This document shows positions 44,862 through 52,801 of a stretch of DNA of 64,000 nt, piece by piece. The number at the start of each line of letters is the position of its first letter. The stretch's first letter is position 1. The stretch spans positions 868,001 through 932,000 of the forward strand of contig CAVWVJ010000003.1 of NCBI GenBank assembly GCA_963758505.1, given 5' to 3'. The notes below the pieces were generated by a model. That model did no database searches, was not told the DNA's origin, and worked only from the letters and a program-made list of their open reading frames with translations. The stretch comes from Korobacter sp963758505 (GTDB taxonomy: Bacteria; Acidobacteriota; Terriglobia; Terriglobales; Acidobacteriaceae). A program made the position numbers and the translations under genes.

Positions 44862-45017
44862 TCCGGGAATGCCCGCAAATCCATTTCGCACGTCATTCTG
44901 AGCGATGGCAAGAACGAAGGAGGATGACAAACCTATAGGAGGGGTGTCGGGAAACCGGCGCCCTTTCGGTTGCGCGAATTGAAAAAACCGTCACCGAGGC
45001 GGGAGCCGGTTTGCGGT

Positions 45018-45023
45018 TACACT
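45018..45023 (+). promoter_or_regulatory. Candidate -10 of pyrH
   Basis: TACACT, 19 bases before the pyrH ATG. No clear -35. Confidence 0.3.
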
Positions 45024-45042
45024 GGATTCGAGAGAACAAGAC

Positions 45043-45762
45043 ATGGAACGACCGAAATATAAGCGCATCCTCCTGAAGCTTTCCGGCGAGGCGCTGGCGC
45101 AGGGCGAGCAGGGATTTGGCGTCGACAACAAGCGGGTGCACGAGATTGCGGCAGAGATTGCCGAGGTGCACCGCCTGGGCGTGGAGATCGGCATCGTGGT
45201 CGGCGGCGGGAATTTCTTCCGCGGCGTGGCCGAACAGGCTAAGGACATGGACCGCGTCTCGGCCGATCACATGGGCATGCTGGCGACGGTGATGAATTCG
45301 CTGGCGGTGCAGGATGCGCTCGAGAAACAGAACGTCCAGTCGCGGGTGATGTCGGCGATCGAGATCTTCCAGGTGGCGGAGCCGTTCATACGGCGGCGGG
45401 CGATCCGGCATCTCGAAAAAGGCCGGGTGGTCATTTTCGCGGCGGGCACGGGCAATCCGTACTTTTCGACGGACACGGCGGCGTCGCTGCGGGCGGCGGA
45501 GATCAAGGCCGATGTGATCATGAAGGCGACCAAGGTGAACGGCATCTACGACGCGGATCCGCAGAAGGTAGAAACGGCGACGATGTTCGAGCAGATCACC
45601 TACATGGACATCCTGAAGAAGGGGCTGCGGGTCATGGATGCGACGGCGATCAGCCTCTGCCATGAGAACCATCTGCCCATCGTGATTTTCAACCTGAACG
45701 AGCGGGGGAATATCCGGCGGGTGGTGCTGGGCGAAGCCGTAGGGTCGCTGGTGAGCGCATAG
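45043..45762 (+). CDS. pyrH: UMP kinase
   Basis: 239 residues. KRILLKLSGEALAQ, GIVVGGGNFFRG, AADHMGMLATVMN-like (here SADHMGMLATVMNSLAVQDAL) and TDTAASLRAAEIKADVIMKATKVNGIYDADP are the bacterial PyrH blocks. It phosphorylates UMP. In most bacteria it sits in rpsB-tsf-pyrH-frr. Here rpsB and tsf are absent upstream, and two small CxxC genes lie between it and frr. Confidence 0.97.
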   Translation: MERPKYKRILLKLSGEALAQGEQGFGVDNKRVHEIAAEIAEVHRLGVEIGIVVGGGNFFRGVAEQAKDMDRVSADHMGMLATVMNSLAVQDALEKQNVQSRVMSAIEIFQVAEPFIRRRAIRHLEKGRVVIFAAGTGNPYFSTDTAASLRAAEIKADVIMKATKVNGIYDADPQKVETATMFEQITYMDILKKGLRVMDATAISLCHENHLPIVIFNLNERGNIRRVVLGEAVGSLVSA

Positions 45763-45866
45763 AATCGGGCAGCTCGTATTTTTTACCGGATCGCCCGGGC
45801 CGGTCGCTATGGGATGCAACGATCCCGGTAGTTTTTATCCATCTGAAAACCTCGACGAGGAAACAC

Positions 45867-46151
45867 GTGGCACTCTCGAAAGTCAGAGCGTCGGGCCATC
45901 GAGGCGTTAGAATGTTGCCGTCCCCAGAAAGTCGTGACGAGAGGATGGCCGAGGAATTCAAGCCAGGCGAAAAAGTGCCAAGTTCAGGGGTGTATCGGGT
46001 CCTGCATAAGGGTCACAGAGACGAGCACGAAGCCACGCTACGAGAAGGCGAGGAGTTCCCCACATGCACGGTGTGTGAGGAAGGGGTGCGTTTCCACCTG
46101 GTGCAAAGCGCCAAGTTGATCGAACGGGACGGCGACTTCGTCGGGGAATAG
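45867..46151 (+). CDS. Small CxxC protein, first of a tandem paralog pair
   Basis: 94 residues from GTG 45867 with GAGG at 45857-45860. ATG 45945 would give 68 residues with the conserved part only. The core KPGEKVPSSGVYRVLH, EATLREGEEFPTCTVCEEGVRFHLV aligns along its length with the next gene. One CxxC pair suggests a zinc knuckle or redox site, perhaps metal-bridged as a dimer. It resembles YjzC-like small proteins loosely. No function known. Lies between pyrH and frr. Confidence 0.7.
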   Translation: MALSKVRASGHRGVRMLPSPESRDERMAEEFKPGEKVPSSGVYRVLHKGHRDEHEATLREGEEFPTCTVCEEGVRFHLVQSAKLIERDGDFVGE

Positions 46152-46275
46152 TTACTGGTGCGATATACCCCAAAAGGGTTAGTTGCAATCCAGTACTGAG
46201 CAGAATAAATCTTCAAAATTGTGAGCACTTGCGCTAAGTTGTCAACGCGTTTTAAATCAGTTCGAAGGTCCCCCC

Positions 46276-46611
46276 ATGCGCAACGTACTTCGTCGGACAG
46301 CAAGGTCAGCCCCTCTCGCGCCAAAATCCTTTCGTACGATTCGCATCCACGAGGGCGGGGGCGTTAAGGGGCCCGGCAGAAGCGGTCGGAATGTTTCGAC
46401 GAAGACGTACCGGCCGGGCGACACCGTGAAGCAGTCTGGGATTTATGAAGTGGTGCACGACCAGGAACATCGCGCCGCGCACGAGGTGGTCATGATTGCC
46501 GGAGATGCTTTTCCAAACTGCGAGACCTGCGACCAGAATGTTCGCTTCCGCCTGGTACGCACGGCGCCCTATATCTTCCAGGACCAGGACTTCGAAGAAG
46601 AAGACAAGTAA
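46276..46611 (+). CDS. Small CxxC protein, second of the paralog pair
   Basis: 111 residues. The core YRPGDTVKQSGIYEVVHD, HEVVMIAGDAFPNCETCDQNVRFRLVR and FQDQDF parallels its neighbour, with the same CxxC position and an acidic C-terminus. The N-terminal 50 residues are basic and Gly-rich, unlike the first copy, and may be mis-started. 99 bases upstream of frr. Confidence 0.68.
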   Translation: MRNVLRRTARSAPLAPKSFRTIRIHEGGGVKGPGRSGRNVSTKTYRPGDTVKQSGIYEVVHDQEHRAAHEVVMIAGDAFPNCETCDQNVRFRLVRTAPYIFQDQDFEEEDK

Positions 46612-46670
46612 ATCTCATTCCGAAACAGGCGGCGTGGGTGTCGGCTCCATGTAGTGCCCTTCAAAGCAGT

Positions 46671-46676
46671 TATAAT
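46671..46676 (+). promoter_or_regulatory. -10 element of frr
   Basis: TATAAT 33 bases before the frr ATG. The -35 position is poor. Confidence 0.45.
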
Positions 46677-46709
46677 CACTCTTCATATTTTGGATTGAGG
46701 CGGACTGAA

Positions 46710-47297
46710 ATGGCTCAAATCAGTATGGCTGCCCTGCCGGCGCTCAAAGACCAGTTCGGACAGTTGAAGACGCGGATGGAAAAGGCAGTCGAAGACTTTC
46801 GCAAGGAAATAGCCGCGACGCGCACGGGACGGGCATCCGTGCACATGCTCGACAGCGTGCAGGCGGAGTATTACGGATCGATGATGCCGCTGAACCAGGT
46901 GGCGACGATCAACGCGCCCGAGCCGCAATTGATCACCGTAACGCCGTTCGATCCGTCGGCGCTGGGCGCCATCGAGAAGGCGATCCGGACGGCGGACCTC
47001 GGCATGAACCCGATGAACGACGGCAAGATCATTCGCATCCCGGTTCCACCGCTGACCGAGGAGCGCCGCAAGGAGATGGTGAAGCACCTGCACAAGGCGC
47101 TGGAAGAGCACCGCACGGCGATCCGCAACATCCGCCGCGACGGCAATGACTTCATCAAGAAGGCGCTGAAGGATAAGAAGATTACCGAGGATGAAGAGCG
47201 CGGATCGATGGATCAGTTGCAGAAGCTGACCGATGGCGAGATCAAGAAGATTGAAGAGATGTGCCAGGCGAAGGAAAAGGAAGTAATGACGGTCTAA
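46710..47297 (+). CDS. frr: Ribosome recycling factor
   Basis: 195 residues from ATG 46710. MEKAVEDFRKEIAATRTGRASVHMLD, YYGSMMPLNQVATINAPEPQLITVTPFD and IRIPVPPLTEERRKEMVKHLHKALEEHRTAIRNIRRD are the RRF signature blocks. It splits post-termination ribosomes with EF-G. A slight N-terminal extension over the usual 185 residues may mean that ATG 46725 is used. Confidence 0.97.
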   Translation: MAQISMAALPALKDQFGQLKTRMEKAVEDFRKEIAATRTGRASVHMLDSVQAEYYGSMMPLNQVATINAPEPQLITVTPFDPSALGAIEKAIRTADLGMNPMNDGKIIRIPVPPLTEERRKEMVKHLHKALEEHRTAIRNIRRDGNDFIKKALKDKKITEDEERGSMDQLQKLTDGEIKKIEEMCQAKEKEVMTV

Positions 47298-47337
47298 TAC
47301 CCAGACCGCAGCGCTCCGCCGGGTGATTCAAGCGGCT

Positions 47338-47901
47338 ATGCCCCGAAAGCGCAACATCGTCGTATACCTCTCGACCAGCGCGGATGGCTTCATTGCGCGC
47401 GTCGACGGTTCATTTGACTGGCTCGACCGCCCCCGCCCAAAAGATAACTACGGCATGGGCGAATTCTACAAGTCCATCGACACGACCCTGTGGGGCCGCA
47501 AGACCTGCGACTTGGCGGTCGAATTCCAGAAGCGCGGCGTGAGCGGGACGAGCTTCGACACCAGGGTTAAGAATTATGTGTTCTCTCGCGACTTGCAACA
47601 GTACGCCGCGCCCGCTGGTGTGGAACTCGTGAAAGAACCAATCAAGGAGTTCGCAGCCCGTTTGCGCGCGGAGGAGGGGAAGGACGTATGGATGATGGGC
47701 GGGGCCGGCATCATCGCTTCTTTTCTGGATGAAGGCGAGATCGACGAGTTCATCATTCACGTGATCCCAACTTTGATCGGCGAAGGGATTCCGTTGCTCG
47801 CTCCGCGCCATCGCACGGTCCCGCTGAAACTCCTCGAGTGCACCCCGTTCCCCGATGGGGTGGTTCAACTGCACTACAAGGTACCGAAGCCCACGCAGTA
47901 G
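47338..47901 (+). CDS. RibD C-terminal-domain / dihydrofolate reductase-like protein
   Basis: 187 residues from ATG 47338. RNIVVYLSTSADGFIARVDGSFDWL, a DTTLWGRKTCDLAVEFQ block, VWMMGGAGIIASFLDEGEIDEFIIHVIPTLIGEGIPLL: the YyaP/YwjB-type stand-alone RibD_C family. An NADPH-dependent reductase of unknown substrate. The stop codon lies inside the loop of the terminator. Confidence 0.9.
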   Translation: MPRKRNIVVYLSTSADGFIARVDGSFDWLDRPRPKDNYGMGEFYKSIDTTLWGRKTCDLAVEFQKRGVSGTSFDTRVKNYVFSRDLQQYAAPAGVELVKEPIKEFAARLRAEEGKDVWMMGGAGIIASFLDEGEIDEFIIHVIPTLIGEGIPLLAPRHRTVPLKLLECTPFPDGVVQLHYKVPKPTQ

Positions 47902-47914
47902 AGCGTGGGTTTTT
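47888..47914 (+). terminator. Terminator overlapping the stop of the RibD_C gene
   Basis: CCCACGC (47890-47896), loop AGTAGA with the TAG stop codon, GCGTGGG (47903-47909), then TTTTTCTT. Flanking AAG/TTT extend the stem. Confidence 0.88.
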
Positions 47915-47934
47915 CTTGCCCTCCGGAAAACGGC

Positions 47935-48110
47935 AGATCCCCACGTCGGGCTATGCCCTCCTCGGGATGACAACAAGAGAAAGTGATTTGGATTGCGGCG
48001 CCTGTCGTGGGCTGACCGCGTCGCAGCAACCCTTGATTGGTTAACACGTCATCCCTCATTTTTGTTGTCATCCAGGGAAGCGAAGCGACGTCGCGCGGAT
48101 AGGCGCTGTT
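47935..48110. repeat. Two short family A repeats in opposite orientation
   Basis: Minus-strand copy at 47935-47976 with core GGGCATAGCCC. Plus-strand copy at 48063-48110: TTGTTGTCATCCAGGGAAG, GCGAAGCGACGTCGCG, ending GGCGCTGTT, whose last bases form the TAA stop of the MerR gene. Confidence 0.75.
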
Positions 48111-48642
48111 ATGGCTCTTTACGGCTCCAATCGCGGATACGGGCGACCTCGGGGTCAGGGATGTTGAGGAAGTGTAAGAACTCCTCGTGGTCGGTGGGCG
48201 CGGATTTCTCGAATTGGCGGTGCCAGCGGTGCATGTCGTCTTCGCTGAATCCCGATTCCTTCATGATCGAGACCCATTTGTCCTTGGTCATAGCTTTTCT
48301 TCTCCTAAGAATGTTCTGCATGCGCAGTAGTTTAAGGATCACGCGCTGGTGATCCTGGAGGACTTCGATTTCGTGGTCGAGTTCGTTGAGCCGGCGCTTG
48401 AGAACGGAATTCAGCTGGTTGCTCGGGGCACTGAGAATCGCGCGAATCTCCTCGATGCCTACTCCGACGGAGCGATACAGCTTGATCTGTTCCAGGGCGC
48501 GCAGCTCACGTTCGCCGTAGAGACGGTAATTTGCCGGGGTGCGAACGGCCGGCTTGAGCAGCCCGATCGACTCGTAGTAAAGCACCGTGCTCCGGCTCAG
48601 ATTGCAGCGTTTTGCCAGTTGCGACACTGTGTCCATGGCCAC
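48109..48642 (-). CDS. MerR-family transcriptional regulator
   Basis: 177 residues. The N-terminal winged helix VSQLAKRCNLSRSTVLYYESIGLLKPAVRTPANYRLYGE is followed by the dimer helix (ELDHEIEVLQDHQRVILKLLRM) and a C-terminal effector-like part without obvious cysteine ligands (KWVSIMKESGFSEDDMHRWHRQFE). That part resembles TipA-like/ MerR activators. Ligand unknown. The stop codon overlaps a repeat. Confidence 0.88.
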   Translation of the reverse strand: MAMDTVSQLAKRCNLSRSTVLYYESIGLLKPAVRTPANYRLYGERELRALEQIKLYRSVGVGIEEIRAILSAPSNQLNSVLKRRLNELDHEIEVLQDHQRVILKLLRMQNILRRRKAMTKDKWVSIMKESGFSEDDMHRWHRQFEKSAPTDHEEFLHFLNIPDPEVARIRDWSRKEP

Positions 48643-48715
48643 CTGTTGAGTGTGGACCCTACAGTGATAGACAGGTCAAGGATTTTTGTGAGACCGAAGC
48701 GCGTTGCCTGTTCAC

Positions 48716-48845
48716 AAAAAGCAGGTCCCAACGTCGCTCCATCGCCCCGGCAGCGGGAACTGTCGGGGGCGCCGATTGTGCTCCTCAGAATGACAAGAGG
48801 AAGTATGGGAGAGGGAGAAAGCGCCGTGGCTGGACGCGGGACGAA
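48716..48845 (-). repeat. Family A repeat, long core
   Basis: On the plus strand: AAGCAGGTCCCAACGTCGCTCC, ATCGCCCCGGCAGCGGGAAC, TGTCGGGGGCGCCGATTGTG, CTCCTCAGAATGACAAGAGG. Several changes from the consensus mark it as an older copy. Confidence 0.75.
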
Positions 48846-48869
48846 ATGCAGATCTGCGGACTGCGAATC

Positions 48870-48875
48870 TATAAT
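48870..48875 (+). promoter_or_regulatory. -10 element of fabG
   Basis: Perfect TATAAT 32 bases upstream of the fabG ATG. Confidence 0.45.
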
Positions 48876-48907
48876 GGGCGGTCACGTTTACGGCATGGGA
48901 GAGTGCT

Positions 48908-49654
48908 ATGGCGGGTGTGCAGGGACGGGTGGCGCTGATTACAGGAGCTTCGCAGGGGATTGGCCGGGCGTGCGCGCTGGTGCTGGCGGAGGCGGGCGCA
49001 ACGGTGGCGCTGGCGGCTCGCAACCGCGAGAAGCTTGAGGAGGTGGCGGCACAGATCCACGCGGCAGGCGGTCAGGCCGCGGTTTACCCGCTTGACGTGA
49101 CCAACGAAGAGCAGATCAAGGCGACGGTGAAGGAAGTAATTGCGAAACAGGGCCGTGTGGACGTTCTGGTGAACAACGCAGGCATCACGCATGACCAGTT
49201 ATTGATGCGGATGAAGCGCGCTGATTGGGATTCGGTGATCCAGACCAACCTGACAAGCGCTTTCCTGCTGAGCCAGGCGGCGATCGGCTCCATGCTCAAG
49301 CAGCGTTGGGGACGGATCGTGAACATCACCAGCGTGGTGGGACAGACCGGGCAGGCCGGACAGGCGAACTACGCGGCCTCGAAGGCGGGACTGATCGGGT
49401 TGACGATGGCAGTCGCCCGGGAGGTAGCTTCGCGGAATATCACCGTGAATGCGGTAGCGCCAGGCTTCATCGAGACCGCGATGACCGCAGGGCTAGGCGA
49501 TGAATTGAAGGCTAAGATGAATGATCAGATTCCGCTTGGACGGCAGGGGACGGACGTGGACATCGCCTATGCGGTGAAGTTCCTGGCGTCGGAAGAGGCG
49601 GGATACATTACCGGGCACGTGCTCAACGTGAACGGTGGGATGTTAATGGGATGA
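48908..49654 (+). CDS. fabG: 3-oxoacyl-ACP reductase FabG
   Basis: 248 residues. GRVALITGASQGIGRACALVLAEAGA, NNAGITHDQLLMRMKRADWDSVIQTNLTSAF, the catalytic Ser in NITSVVGQTGQ, YAASKAGLIGL and GFIETAMTAGL fit FabG better than generic SDR members. Reduces 3-ketoacyl-ACP with NADPH. Overlaps the next gene by four bases (ATGA). Confidence 0.92.
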   Translation: MAGVQGRVALITGASQGIGRACALVLAEAGATVALAARNREKLEEVAAQIHAAGGQAAVYPLDVTNEEQIKATVKEVIAKQGRVDVLVNNAGITHDQLLMRMKRADWDSVIQTNLTSAFLLSQAAIGSMLKQRWGRIVNITSVVGQTGQAGQANYAASKAGLIGLTMAVAREVASRNITVNAVAPGFIETAMTAGLGDELKAKMNDQIPLGRQGTDVDIAYAVKFLASEEAGYITGHVLNVNGGMLMG

Positions 49655-50028
49655 GCGAAAACGACAACGTCGCACTCATTCGGCGCTTCCTCCAGGCGTG
49701 TGTAGAAGCCGACCCGGAGGAGTTCGCGTCGTATTTCACCGAGGATGCAGTCTGGTGGAACGCACCTTGGGCCCCCGTCAAAGGTCGCAACGCAATCCGC
49801 GAGACCCTCCGGCGAGGCGCGAAAAAAATGAAAGCTCTGCCGTGGGAGCTGCGCCACATTGCCGTCCACGACCAGGTGGTAATGACCGAGCGGGTCGACC
49901 ACTTCCTGGTCGGCGAGCAGCAGGTGAGTGTTCCCTGCATGGGCATTTTTGAAGTGCGTGGCGAGAAGATCGTGGCTTGGCGGGATTACTGGGACCTGAA
50001 ACAGTTTGAAATGCAGCTCCCGGAATGA
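49651..50028 (+). CDS. Limonene-1,2-epoxide hydrolase-like / NTF2-fold protein
   Basis: 125 residues. NVALIRRFLQACVEADPEEFASYFTEDAVWWNAP, MTERVDHFLVG and GIFEVRGEKIVAWRDYWDL contain the Asp-Arg-Asp arrangement (ERVDHF, WRDYWD) of limonene epoxide hydrolase-type NTF2 proteins. Translationally coupled to fabG. Natural substrate unknown. Confidence 0.82.
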   Translation: MSENDNVALIRRFLQACVEADPEEFASYFTEDAVWWNAPWAPVKGRNAIRETLRRGAKKMKALPWELRHIAVHDQVVMTERVDHFLVGEQQVSVPCMGIFEVRGEKIVAWRDYWDLKQFEMQLPE

Positions 50029-50032
50029 GCTC

Positions 50033-50461
50033 CTATTCCCTCCCCGGCTCTTTTGGTGGCGGGATGACGGGGCTTGTCGCGGTCGCGGGATGCAAAACCT
50101 CGTAGCGGATCGTTCCGGTTTGATCCAGAAAAAAGTAACGCTTGCCGTGCTTGCCAGGTTCCGTGGGCGAGGCCGTGACGACATACGCCGTCGGCGAAAG
50201 CTGGCGGAGAGCGTAAGTGTAAAATCCCTCCGGTTTGGGGAGATCCTTCAGGTCTTCAAGGGCCGGTGCGAAAGAGTTATGCATGCTGCGGTAAGCCGCT
50301 TCGGCCTTCGCGATGCTTTGTAGCTGGTCGAGGGCGGAGGCCTCAGCGTGGGCGTTGCGGGCAATTCGCACCTCGAAGGTCCCGATCGTGAGTGGCAGGC
50401 CAAAGGCAAAGCAGACGATGATCAGGGCAGGCCAGAGGGAGTATTTCTTGTCGGTAGGCAT
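50033..50461 (-). CDS. Membrane-anchored pseudopilin-like protein
   Basis: 142 residues. One N-terminal helix (LWPALIIVCFAFGLPLTIGTF), then a helical and beta domain ARNAHAEASALDQLQSIAKAEAAYRSMHNSFAPALEDL, the length and layout seen in type IV pilin-like acidobacterial proteins. There is no recognisable prepilin cleavage site, so this is only a structural resemblance. Convergent with the epoxide-hydrolase-like gene (4-base gap). Confidence 0.6.
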   Translation of the reverse strand: MPTDKKYSLWPALIIVCFAFGLPLTIGTFEVRIARNAHAEASALDQLQSIAKAEAAYRSMHNSFAPALEDLKDLPKPEGFYTYALRQLSPTAYVVTASPTEPGKHGKRYFFLDQTGTIRYEVLHPATATSPVIPPPKEPGRE

Positions 50462-50506
50462 GAGGGTTAAGGAGTCGTGCTTTCCGTATCATAAGCTGAG
50501 CCGCTT

Positions 50507-51118
50507 ATGAACAAGGAGCCAAAGTCCAGCCCGGTGTTGATCCGTGAGGCGAAAGCGGACGAGATGCAGGTCGTTCGCGAGCTGTTTCGCGAGTATGCGC
50601 GATCGCTGGAGCTGGATTTGGCTTTCCAGGACTTCGACGCAGAGCTGGCGACGTTGCCAGGCAAGTATGCCCGGCCATGGGGACGCCTGCTGCTGGCGGT
50701 TGTGGGCCATGAGGTCGTGGGGTGCGTTGCCCTCAGGCCCTTCGACGAGGGGCGCTGCGAGATGAAACGGCTGTACGTGCGACCCACCCACCGCGGGATG
50801 AGAATTGGAGAGGCGCTGATCGAGAGGTTTCTGGACGAGGCGCGCGGGATCGGCAAAGGTGGCGAACTCGATACGGCTTCGGGGCAGAGGGCAGGAGACG
50901 CCCAAAGCTCCCTCGGTTCCGCCCGGGACCTCGCGTCAGGGGTTCCGTCCGGTTCGCCTCCGGAAAGCCGCTCACATTACCAACGTGTAGTTCTGGATAC
51001 TATTTCTCCATTGATGTCGGGGGCAATTGCGATGTACAAGAAGATGGGCTTCCGCGAAATCCCCCCTTACCGCCCCAATCCGATGCGCGGTGCTCTTTAT
51101 ATGGAATTGAAGCTCTAA
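50507..51118 (+). CDS. GNAT acetyltransferase with an internal 40-residue insertion
   Basis: 203 residues. LIREAKADEMQVVRELFREYARSLELD, GCVALRPFDEGRCEMKRLYVRPTHRGMRIGEALIERFLDEARGIG (acetyl-CoA loop RGMRIG) and LDTISPLMSGAIAMYKKMGFREIPPY are classical. Between DEARGIG and HYQRVVLDTI sits a Gly/Ser/Asp-rich block (about residues 116-156, DNA about 50854-50977) that is not part of the fold and looks inserted in frame. Substrate unknown. Confidence 0.85.
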   Translation: MNKEPKSSPVLIREAKADEMQVVRELFREYARSLELDLAFQDFDAELATLPGKYARPWGRLLLAVVGHEVVGCVALRPFDEGRCEMKRLYVRPTHRGMRIGEALIERFLDEARGIGKGGELDTASGQRAGDAQSSLGSARDLASGVPSGSPPESRSHYQRVVLDTISPLMSGAIAMYKKMGFREIPPYRPNPMRGALYMELKL

Positions 51119-51279
51119 ATCGCGCTCTGGCGGGCAAAATTCCCCTTTCTAAGACCGTTTTCACAGGGAGAATCAAGTTACTCTCGTATCTAAACGGTAA
51201 AAGAAACTCCTTGCCAGAAGGTTGCACTCTGATTACTATGCACTTTCCCCTAAACCGTCTTTCAAGGTCCGGGTTAACG

Positions 51280-51636
51280 ATGAATATCGGCGAAACAATA
51301 CGTAATTTCCGGTTGCAAAAGGGCATGTCGCAAGGCGACATCGAGAAGCGTACGGGTTTACTGCGGTGCTACCTTTCTCGAGTCGAGAACGGCCACACGA
51401 TCCCGTCGCTGGACACACTGGCGAAGATCGCAACCGCGATGGATGTGGCGTTGGCGCAGTTTTTCTCGGATGCGCCGGGGGAAAACGGGGCGAAGAGCGC
51501 CCCCCAGGTGAGCGACGATGTGTTGCGCTTCCTGAACCAGATCCGGCGGTATTCGCCGGGGCTGAATGACAGCGACCGTCGGCTGGTGCTCACCATGGTG
51601 AAGAAGATGGCAGCCACCGCGGGTAGCCCGAAGTAG
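51280..51636 (+). CDS. XRE-family transcriptional regulator
   Basis: 118 residues from ATG 51280. Helix-turn-helix at about 6-60 (IRNFRLQKGMSQGDIEKRTGLLRCYLSRVENGHTIPSLDTLAKIATAMDV), then a linker and a helical tail SDDVLRFLNQIRRYSPGLNDSDRRLVLTMVKKMA. The frame is open upstream but the ATG lies where XRE proteins begin. Stand-alone regulator with its own terminator. Confidence 0.88.
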   Translation: MNIGETIRNFRLQKGMSQGDIEKRTGLLRCYLSRVENGHTIPSLDTLAKIATAMDVALAQFFSDAPGENGAKSAPQVSDDVLRFLNQIRRYSPGLNDSDRRLVLTMVKKMAATAGSPK

Positions 51637-51666
51637 TCGAAAAGATTATCAGACGTTGCCAAGAGA

Positions 51667-51689
51667 AGCAGGCGAATCCGCCTGCTTTT
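51667..51689 (+). terminator. Terminator of the XRE gene
   Basis: AGCAGGCG (51667-51674), loop AATC, CGCCTGCT (51679-51686), followed by TTTT. Confidence 0.88.
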
Positions 51690-51720
51690 GCTGTTTCTGC
51701 TTTACGAGAGCAGAAACAGC
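51690..51720. repeat. Perfect 12-bp inverted repeat
   Basis: GCTGTTTCTGCT (51690-51701), loop TTACGAG, AGCAGAAACAGC (51709-51720). It abuts the terminator and runs into the family A repeat, whose CAGCAGGTCCC it overlaps. Confidence 0.8.
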
Positions 51721-51935
51721 AGGTCCCTGCGTCGCTCCATCACCCCGCCAGCGGGAGCTGTCGGGGGCCCGATTACGCTCTTCTGGATGACAAGAGAGAG
51801 TATTGGAAACGAAGGCGGTGAGGAGGGCTGGCCGCCGGGCGTTGAACCGCAGGTCCCCTGGATGACAAGAGAGAGTATCGGAAACGAAGGCGGTGAGGAG
51901 GGCCTGGCCGCTGGACGTGGAACCGCAGGTCCCTA
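51709..51935 (-). repeat. Family A long copy plus a 75-bp tandem duplication
   Basis: CAGCAGGTCCCTGCGTCGC, CCCGCCAGCGGGAGC, TGTCGGGGGCCCGATTACGC, then CTGGATGACAAGAGAGAGTA at 51783 and again at 51858. The second half (ending GAACCGCAGGTCCC) is duplicated with a 75-bp period. The final CTA is the stop codon of the LuxR gene. Confidence 0.85.
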
Positions 51936-52586
51936 GGCGGCCTTGGTGCTGATTTCGTTCAGGGCCAACACGGCGAGTTCGAGTCGGTCGCGGGCACCGG
52001 TCTTCGAGAAAATACTCTGCAGGTGACGCTTCACGGTGTTCTCGCTGATGTTGAGCTCGCTCGCAATGTCCTTGTTTTTGTATCCACGGGCGACGAGGAA
52101 GGAAATCTGGCGTTCGCGCTCACTGAGACGCGAGAGGTTCGTGGGTGCGGGCTGTGGCTCGGCGGCCATGGCGTTGAGTACGCCGCGGGCTACTTCATCC
52201 GAGAATGCAAGTTCGCCATCGGCGACCGTACGGATCGCGGCGAAAAGCTTGGCTGGATCATCGCCCTTCAGGACAAGACCGCGGGCTCCCAAACGGACGA
52301 CTTGTACGTAGTCCTGTTGGCTCTCCGAGCCAGTGAGAATGACAGAGGCGACGCGCGTACCGGCGCGGTCGAGGGTGCGGAGCACGTCGAAGCCATCCCC
52401 CGATGGCATCGCGAGGTCTAGCACGAGAACATCTGGGTGGACCTTCTGTACAATCTCGAGGGCTTGGGTGCCATTGCTGGCGCTTCCCATTACTTCGATG
52501 TCGGCTTGCGAGTTGAGAAGAGCCACGAGGGACTCGCGAAGCACGGCATGATCGTCGGCAATAACAACTCTAATCGGTTCGGTCAT
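51933..52586 (-). CDS. NarL/FixJ-type response regulator
   Basis: 217 residues. Receiver: acidic pair D11-D12 in VVIADDHAVLRE, phosphoacceptor Asp57 in VLVLDLAMPSGDG, then ILTGSESQQ and LVLKGDDPAK with the conserved Lys. C-terminal LuxR helix-turn-helix (LSERERQISFLVARGYKNKDIASELNISENTVKRHLQSIFSKTGARDR). The cognate kinase is not in the window. Stop codon provided by the adjacent repeat. Confidence 0.95.
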   Translation of the reverse strand: MTEPIRVVIADDHAVLRESLVALLNSQADIEVMGSASNGTQALEIVQKVHPDVLVLDLAMPSGDGFDVLRTLDRAGTRVASVILTGSESQQDYVQVVRLGARGLVLKGDDPAKLFAAIRTVADGELAFSDEVARGVLNAMAAEPQPAPTNLSRLSERERQISFLVARGYKNKDIASELNISENTVKRHLQSIFSKTGARDRLELAVLALNEISTKAA

Positions 52587-52801
52587 AGGGACCCCACTAT
52601 CATAGATGCCGGCGGGAAAGATTGCATCTTGAGGGACTCTCGCCAGAGACGTAGCGGCTAAATAGGATGCAAAGTCTCTGAAAAGCGTTGTGAGTTGCTG
52701 AATTGGAAGGGCAGCTTCGCTGTGCTAAGATTCGCCCAATCCCGCAACCTTCGCCGTCTCCCAGAGGAGACAGTTTTCCTGTCGTTTTCCGAGGTGCGCA
52801 G

